From assembly GCA_018971065.1 (NCBI GenBank), contig JAGWVC010000130.1, positions 1 to 8,940 on the forward strand: a DNA stretch of 8,940 nt. The letters are read 5' to 3'. This stretch comes from Sphingomonadales bacterium (GTDB lineage Bacteria; Pseudomonadota; Alphaproteobacteria; Sphingomonadales; Sphingomonadaceae). Shown one piece after another: positions 4,381 through 8,940 of the stretch; within the stretch, counting starts at the first letter, position 1, and each line of letters starts with the position of its first letter. A program made the position numbers and the translations under genes. The notes under the pieces were generated by a model. That model saw only the letters and a program-made list of their open reading frames with translations. It was not told the origin of the DNA and did no database searches.

Positions 4381-6203
4381 TGCGCGGGATTAGCGGCTTG
4401 GCGGGCGCTCGTCACCGTCTCGCGCGAATGGGCGTGGGCGGCAATGTCGTCGGGGTAGTAATGGACCTCGCGCAAGTCGCCGGTGGCGTAGCGGGTGATC
4501 TGGTCGGCGAAGTGGGGGCTGGCGGGGTCGCTGCTCTCGCCGCCGATCGAGACGGCGCGGGCCCGGACTTTTACGCCGAATTCGACCGCAGCGACGAAGC
4601 TGTTGCCGCGCGTGCCGTAGAGGCGCTTCGTGCCGGGGTAATGTTCGGCGCCGAACGCGGCGAGGCTGCCCCATTGCGAGGCGGGGAAGGCGATGGGGGC
4701 GCTAGGCTTCGTATCGTCGAACGTTTGGGCGATGGCGCCGTCATTCCGCTGGTAGCGGTTCACATCGCCCCACGGGACTTGCCAGGTGCCGAAATCGGCG
4801 GTGAGGCGGGCCACGGCGGTGTCGAGCGCGGCGAGCTTCTGCGCGTCGCTGGACCGGTCGAGCCACTGCCAGCGGGTAAGGCGGCTGTCGGCGATTTCCG
4901 GTTTGCCGATGCCAAGCAGCGCATCGCCCCAGAACACCGCCAGCGTGGTGGCGGTGGAATCGAGGCTCCAGCGCTTGTCCCATTGCGTCAGCAGGGCAAC
5001 GGCGGCGTCGCGCGCGGGAGCCGGGTGGCGGGCGTGGGCGGCGGCAAGTTGGGGGACCAACCGCTCGAATTCGGGCAGCCACGGATCGTAGGCGGCGGTG
5101 ATGAGGCTATCGAGCGTGAATTGCGAGGTTTCGGCCAGCAGGCGTTCGGCGTGTGGGCCGCGCGGGTTGGCGCCGATCTGGTCCATGTAGCGCGGGTAGT
5201 TTGCGGGGTTCGGCGAATCGGCGCCGGCGGCGGTCCACGGGGCGTTGTTGGTGTTGTAGGCCCAGCCCGAATGCGGGTTGATCGCCTGGGGCAGCGTGGC
5301 CAGCGCGTGGAGACCGTGCCAGTCGGCGGTGGTGCCGTCCACCGGCGCGCGCCAGTCGAGCCGGTCATTACGGACGGGGACGAACTGGGGGTGAAGATAG
5401 GCAATCTCGCCCCGGCTGTCGGCAAACAGGGTGTTGTTCGAACTGTTGGCCTTCAGGTTCGCCACTTTCAGGAATTCGGCGAGGGTGTGCGCCTTGGTGC
5501 GCAGGTAACTCTGCTGGAGCGCCGCGACCGGACGGTTCATCAGCGCCTGCGCCAGCCAGCGGCTGTTTTCGGCACCGACGACAGGGCCGTGGCGGGTGGC
5601 GTAAGTGGTGAAGCGGCAGGTGGCCAGGGTGCCGTCGGGGCGGCGGAAGCGCAGGGTCACGGCGTGTTCGGCAATGGGTTCCAGCTTGCCGAGGTGGCGG
5701 GCGAAGCGGCGGCCGTGGCGGGTGACGATGGTTTCGGCGAACTGATCGACATTGTCGATGCCGCTGGAGGTGTGCATCCAGCCGGCGCGGGCGTTGAAGC
5801 CCTGATAGATGAAGAACTGGCCCCAGGTGACCGCGCCATAGGCGTTCAGCCCCGCTGCCCAGGCATCCATCAGCGCGCGCAGCCAGGCCGGGCTGCGGGC
5901 ATAGTCGGCGTGCAGGCGCACGGGGTCGATCCACAGCCGCTGGCGCAGATCCTGCCACAAGGCCCCTTCCCCGTCGGCTTCGGCCTTGCGACCGAGGTTG
6001 GTGAGGTAGTTGTCCTCGATCCGGGGGAAATCGTCCTCGGCCTGCGCGGTGATCATGCCGTAGACCGCGTCGGCGTCGGTCTTGCCCGAGACGTGGGCGA
6101 TGCCCCATTCGTCGCGGACGATGGCGGCGCGATAGTCCCGCGCGGCGGCGGGCGTGGCCAGCACGATCAACGACAGGGCGGCAAATCTGGCGAAGGAACG
6201 CAT
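4377..6203 (-). CDS. Penicillin acylase family protein lacking the catalytic-serine segment
   Basis: The product has 608 residues with a Sec signal peptide (residues 1-21, cleavage near ATPAAA-RD). It belongs to the penicillin amidase (S45) N-terminal-nucleophile hydrolases: IVRDEWGIAHVSGKTDADAVYGMITAQAEDD is the alpha-chain signature region (28-58). GAVTWGQFFIYQGFN and GWMHTSSGIDNVDQFAE (123-157), NSSNNTLF (253-260) with the oxyanion-type Asn, and NTNN (317-320) are beta-chain blocks. These enzymes normally cleave themselves before a Ser (GSN…) that becomes the nucleophile. Here the alpha-chain helix ALMDAWAAGLN runs directly into AYGAVTWGQ at residues 110-128, so the processing site, the Ser and roughly 110 residues seem missing; members I recall have about 720 residues. 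It is probably catalytically inactive or altered. The gene starts 9 bases after mgtA and overlaps thyA. Confidence 0.85.
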   Translation of the reverse strand: MRSFARFAALSLIVLATPAAARDYRAAIVRDEWGIAHVSGKTDADAVYGMITAQAEDDFPRIEDNYLTNLGRKAEADGEGALWQDLRQRLWIDPVRLHADYARSPAWLRALMDAWAAGLNAYGAVTWGQFFIYQGFNARAGWMHTSSGIDNVDQFAETIVTRHGRRFARHLGKLEPIAEHAVTLRFRRPDGTLATCRFTTYATRHGPVVGAENSRWLAQALMNRPVAALQQSYLRTKAHTLAEFLKVANLKANSSNNTLFADSRGEIAYLHPQFVPVRNDRLDWRAPVDGTTADWHGLHALATLPQAINPHSGWAYNTNNAPWTAAGADSPNPANYPRYMDQIGANPRGPHAERLLAETSQFTLDSLITAAYDPWLPEFERLVPQLAAAHARHPAPARDAAVALLTQWDKRWSLDSTATTLAVFWGDALLGIGKPEIADSRLTRWQWLDRSSDAQKLAALDTAVARLTADFGTWQVPWGDVNRYQRNDGAIAQTFDDTKPSAPIAFPASQWGSLAAFGAEHYPGTKRLYGTRGNSFVAAVEFGVKVRARAVSIGGESSDPASPHFADQITRYATGDLREVHYYPDDIAAHAHSRETVTSARQAANPAQ

Positions 6204-6212
6204 CCGGGCAGG

Positions 6213-8747
6213 CTAGGCGGCGGGACCATCCCTGCCAAGCGCCGGCTCGCGCATTGCTAACCGTTTCAGCAGTTCGGCCAGCGCGAGGTAAGTGGCCGCC
6301 AGCAGCACGACCAGCGCCACCAGGTGGCCGGGCATCGCGGCAAAGCCGAACAGCGCGCGCCACGGGCCGAACGCCGCCAGCAACGCGGCGGCCAGCGCGC
6401 CGAGGCAGGTGGCGACGAGTGTGCGGTTGGCGCGGCTGCGCCACGGCCGGGCGCGGGTGCGGATGACGAAGATGACGAGAAGCTGGGTGAGCATCGATTC
6501 GACGAACCAGGCGGTGCGGAATTCGGCCACGCTGGCGTGGAACACCAGCAACAGCAGTCCGAACGTGGCGAAATCGAACAGCGACGACAGCGGGCCCATC
6601 ACGGCGGTGAACCGCTCGATCGCGGCGATGCTCCAGTTGCGGGGTTGGGCAAGGTCTTCGGCATCCACGGCATCGAACGGGATGCCGGTCTGCGACAGGT
6701 CATAGAGCAGGTTGTTCAGCAGGATCTGCACGCCGGTCATCGGCAGGAACGGCACGACCAGCGAGGCGACCGCCATCGACAGCATGTTGCCGAAGTTGGA
6801 GCTGGTGCCCATGCGCACGTATTTCATGATGTTGGCATAGGTGCGCCGGCCTTCCTCGACCCCGTCGGCGACGACGCCGAGGTCGTTGTCGAGCAGGATC
6901 AGGTCGGCGGCGGCGCGGGCGACATCGGTGGCGGTATCGACCGAAAGGCCGGCATCGGCGGCGTGGATGGCGGGGGCGTCGTTGATGCCGTCGCCCATGA
7001 AGCCGACGGTGTGTCCGGCCTGCGACAATGCATGGATGACGCGCAACTTCTGGTCGGGCGAGACGCGGGCATAAAGATCGTGGCGCACAACCTGCACCCG
7101 CAGCGCATGGTCGCTGAGCTTCGCAATCTCGGCTCCGGTCAGCAGTCCCCGGCACGGCAGGCCCAGCGTGGCGACGAGATGGGATACGACGGGCGCGGCA
7201 TCGCCCGAGACGATCTTGACGCGCACCCCCAGCCCACGCAGCCGGGCGATGGCGGCTGCGGCCGAAGGCTTCACCGGATCGAGGAAGCAGCAGAACCCGG
7301 CAAGGACAAGCCCGGCCTCGTCGGCAGCGGTGACGGTGTCGGCGCTCGTCTCGCGCCAGGCGATGGCAAGCAGGCGTTCGCCCTGCCCCGCGCGCGCATC
7401 GATCAGCGCGGTAATGCGCGCGCGGCTGGCATCGTCAAGCGGGCGGGGTGTGCCGCCCTCGTCACAGGCGATGCACAGTGCCAGCACTTCCTCGGGCGCG
7501 CCTTTCACCACCAGCAGGCGGCGGCCCCCGTTTTCGGCGAGGACCGAGGCGCGGCGGCGTTCGAAGTCGAACGGCAGGTCGGCAATGCGGGTCCAGCCCG
7601 AAATGTCGGCCGGGGCGGCCAGGATCGCCTCGTCCAGCGGGTTGCCGACACCGCTGGCGAAGTGGCTGTTGACCGTGGCCAGTTCGCGGGTGCGCGCGCT
7701 TTCCGCACCGTCAGCCCCCGGTGTGGCGGTCAGCGCGATGCGCGCGGCGGTGAGCGTGCCGGTCTTGTCGGTACACAGCACGTCCATCGCGCCGAGGTCG
7801 TGGATGGCGGCAAGGCGCTTCACGATGACCTTGCGCCGCGCCATCCGCACCGCGCCGCGCGTCAGCGTGACGGTGGTGACCATCGGCAGCAGTTCGGGCG
7901 TCAGCCCTACCGCGAGCGCGGCGGCGAACATGAACGAATCGAGCGCCGGGCGGTGGTGGAACAGTTGCGCCAACAGCACCAGCAGCACCAGCGCCAGCGT
8001 CAGCCGCACGATCAGCATGCCCAGCCGCCGCAACCCGCGCTCGAACGCGGCGGGCGGCTCGTCATGCGCCAGATCGGCGGAAATACCGCCCAGGCAGGTC
8101 TGGCGGCCGGTGGCGATGACCAGCATCGTCGCCTCGCCCGAGATGACCGCTGTTCCCGCGAACAGCGCATCGAAAGCGTCGGCCATGTCATCGGCGTGGC
8201 TGGGGCCGGGGCGCTTCTCGACCGGCCACGGCTCGCCGGTGAGGATCGATTCGTCGATGCGCGCCCCCCGGCTTTCCAGCACGATGCCGTCGGCGGGGAC
8301 AAGGTTGCCCGGAGCCAGTCGCACGACGTCGCCGCGCACCAGATCCTCGGTGGGCAGTGACGTCACGACGCCGCCGCGCAGCACCGCGACGCGAAGCGCG
8401 ATGGCGCTGCGCAGCGCCTCGGCGGCGCGTTCGGCGCCGTGTTCCTGGATGACGTCCAGCCCGACCGAGAAGGCGACGATGACAAGGATGATGACCAGGC
8501 TGGCGGTATCGCCGGTGGCCCCGGAAACGGCGGCGGCGGCGATCAGGATCAGCACCAGCGGATCGGCCAGGCGGCGCAGCACGCGCAGCAGCAGGCCACG
8601 CCCGGCGGGTTCGCTGATGCGGTTGGGGCCGTCGGCCGCCAGGCGGCGTTCGGCTTCGGACGCGGTGAGACCAGCGGCATCGCCCGCGCGCGCGCCAACA
8701 CGCCAGAACGGCGGAGCGGCATGGTTTGCGGTGGGGTGATCCGGCAT
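6213..8747 (-). CDS. mgtA: Magnesium-translocating P-type ATPase
   Basis: The 844-residue inner-membrane pump imports Mg2+ at the expense of ATP (P3B class). Motifs in order are: LTGE of the actuator domain (169-172); membrane helix 4 with VGLTPELLP (280-288), characteristic of MgtA/MgtB; the phosphorylation site DKTGTLT with Asp317; a nucleotide-binding segment with PFDFERRR and KGAP (415-418); the hinge GDGINDAP (585-592); then RRTYANIMKYVRMGTSSNFG, followed by the ion-pathway helices VVPFLPM and LLNNLLYDLSQ. Ten membrane helices can be arranged, and the length is near the usual 850-900. ATG at 8747 is preferred to TTG at 8783 because the intervening DNA is a strong inverted repeat and the family N-terminus is variable. 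No long Mg2+-sensing leader is present, since tRNA-Pro ends 63 bases upstream. Confidence 0.95.
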   Translation of the reverse strand: MPDHPTANHAAPPFWRVGARAGDAAGLTASEAERRLAADGPNRISEPAGRGLLLRVLRRLADPLVLILIAAAAVSGATGDTASLVIILVIVAFSVGLDVIQEHGAERAAEALRSAIALRVAVLRGGVVTSLPTEDLVRGDVVRLAPGNLVPADGIVLESRGARIDESILTGEPWPVEKRPGPSHADDMADAFDALFAGTAVISGEATMLVIATGRQTCLGGISADLAHDEPPAAFERGLRRLGMLIVRLTLALVLLVLLAQLFHHRPALDSFMFAAALAVGLTPELLPMVTTVTLTRGAVRMARRKVIVKRLAAIHDLGAMDVLCTDKTGTLTAARIALTATPGADGAESARTRELATVNSHFASGVGNPLDEAILAAPADISGWTRIADLPFDFERRRASVLAENGGRRLLVVKGAPEEVLALCIACDEGGTPRPLDDASRARITALIDARAGQGERLLAIAWRETSADTVTAADEAGLVLAGFCCFLDPVKPSAAAAIARLRGLGVRVKIVSGDAAPVVSHLVATLGLPCRGLLTGAEIAKLSDHALRVQVVRHDLYARVSPDQKLRVIHALSQAGHTVGFMGDGINDAPAIHAADAGLSVDTATDVARAAADLILLDNDLGVVADGVEEGRRTYANIMKYVRMGTSSNFGNMLSMAVASLVVPFLPMTGVQILLNNLLYDLSQTGIPFDAVDAEDLAQPRNWSIAAIERFTAVMGPLSSLFDFATFGLLLLVFHASVAEFRTAWFVESMLTQLLVIFVIRTRARPWRSRANRTLVATCLGALAAALLAAFGPWRALFGFAAMPGHLVALVVLLAATYLALAELLKRLAMREPALGRDGPAA

Positions 8748-8750
8748 GGC

Positions 8751-8793
8751 CCGCAGGTTACGGCGCGGAACGATCCGCGACAAGAACCTGCGG
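8751..8793 (-). promoter_or_regulatory. Structured inverted repeat in the mgtA leader
   Basis: On the minus strand CCGCAGGTT (8793-8785) pairs perfectly with AACCTGCGG (8759-8751). Nested inside, CGCGGA (8779-8774) pairs with TCCGCG (8769-8764) around a 4-base loop, so the whole is a 43-nt two-step hairpin with a 5/4-base internal loop. It ends three bases before the mgtA ATG and therefore covers the position where a ribosome binding site should be. There is no T-run after it. It could regulate mgtA translation, act as an operator in DNA form, or be a 3' structure of the tRNA-Pro transcript. Confidence 0.7.
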
Positions 8794-8810
8794 TAGCCAG
8801 CAGAAATAAG

Positions 8811-8887
8811 TGGTCGGGGAGAGAGGATTCGAACCTCCGGCCCCTGCCTCCCGAAGACAGTGCTCTACCAGGCTGAGCTACTCCCCG
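8811..8887 (-). tRNA. tRNA-Pro (anticodon CGG)
   Basis: A complete 77-nt cloverleaf with encoded CCA is on the minus strand. The acceptor arms are CGGGGAG and CTCCCCG, with discriminator A; the first base C is typical of bacterial tRNA-Pro. The D arm is GCTC/GAGC, and the anticodon stem CTGTC/GGCAG has loop TTCGGGA, placing anticodon CGG at 8853-8851. The T arm is GGAGG-TTCGAAT-CCTCT. It decodes CCG, a frequent codon at this GC content. mgtA starts 63 bases downstream in the same direction, with no clear terminator between them. Confidence 0.98.
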
Positions 8888-8926
8888 ACCGATCGAACCA
8901 CCGGAGTGGTGCGAGGCAGGAGCGCG

Positions 8927-8932
8927 CCTATA
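8927..8932 (-). promoter_or_regulatory. Possible -10 box for tRNA-Pro
   Basis: TATAGG (8932-8927, minus strand) is a fair -10 element and would start transcription about 33 bases before the mature tRNA. Its -35 would lie beyond the right edge of the window. The intervening leader contains a small hairpin, ACCAC/GTGGT (8897-8910). Confidence 0.35.
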
Positions 8933-8940
8933 GGGGGCGT

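Noticed and set aside
4380..6260. Long plus-strand open frame (626 codons) opposite the acylase gene
   Set aside because: It is antisense to a gene with clear family motifs. Its translation is Gly/Ala/Val/Arg/Gln-rich without domains, as expected for the complementary frame of a high-GC gene.
6324..8739. Long plus-strand open frames (678 and 523 codons) opposite mgtA
   Set aside because: Their composition is low-complexity (His/Gln/Gly/Arg or Ser/Ala/Arg rich). They lie entirely antisense to mgtA, whose motifs are unmistakable.
8748..8783. TTG start for mgtA at 8783
   Set aside because: It would place the first codon inside the inverted repeat. The ATG at 8747 gives a normal family length, although the ribosome binding site is weak for both.
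8439..8876. Plus-strand open frame ending in GREDSNLRPLPPEDSALPG
   Set aside because: It is a spurious translation across the antisense of tRNA-Pro and the start of mgtA.
1..8940. CRISPR array, insertion sequence, prophage, toxin–antitoxin or defence system
   Set aside because: I found no evenly spaced repeats, transposase or integrase motifs, or defence proteins. Both tRNA genes lack adjacent integrases or duplicated 3' ends.

Overview
The window is high-GC DNA packed with genes. Gene content and order point to an alphaproteobacterium, most likely of the order Sphingomonadales (Novosphingobium/Sphingomonas-like). The indicators are the transketolase / ZapA / 6S RNA / 5-formyl-THF cyclo-ligase / DUF2842 neighbourhood, the sphingomonad-type proteins, and a CtrA-like box. 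Apart from the items flagged below it looks like ordinary chromosome. I see no phage, transposase, CRISPR array or defence system.

Left part (1-2060). The first 12 codons of transketolase run off the left edge on the minus strand. Divergent from it is a plus-strand cell-division and housekeeping block. It holds a small coiled-coil gene (ZauP-like) overlapping zapA by ATGA, then 6S RNA, a 142-nt imperfect palindromic element, the folate-salvage enzyme fau, and a two-helix membrane protein (DUF2842) overlapping fau by ATGA. A strong bidirectional terminator closes the block.

Middle (2087-2844). A tRNA-Asp(GTC) gene lies on the minus strand with a recognisable promoter. After it comes a plus-strand exported protein of unknown function with a DUF11-like appearance, preceded by a CtrA-like site. 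Its stop codon faces the next operon across 10 bases.

Right part (2855-8887). On the minus strand, read right to left, are tRNA-Pro(CGG), a structured 43-nt inverted-repeat leader, mgtA (Mg2+ P-type ATPase), a penicillin-acylase-family protein, thyA, and a two-domain DUF1801/YdeI protein. The four coding genes are separated by only 9, -3 and 11 bases, so they probably form one transcript.

Three points deserve most attention. The acylase appears to have lost, in frame, the segment that normally carries its self-processing site and catalytic N-terminal serine. An inverted repeat ends three bases before the mgtA start codon. A long hairpin element sits between the 6S RNA and fau.
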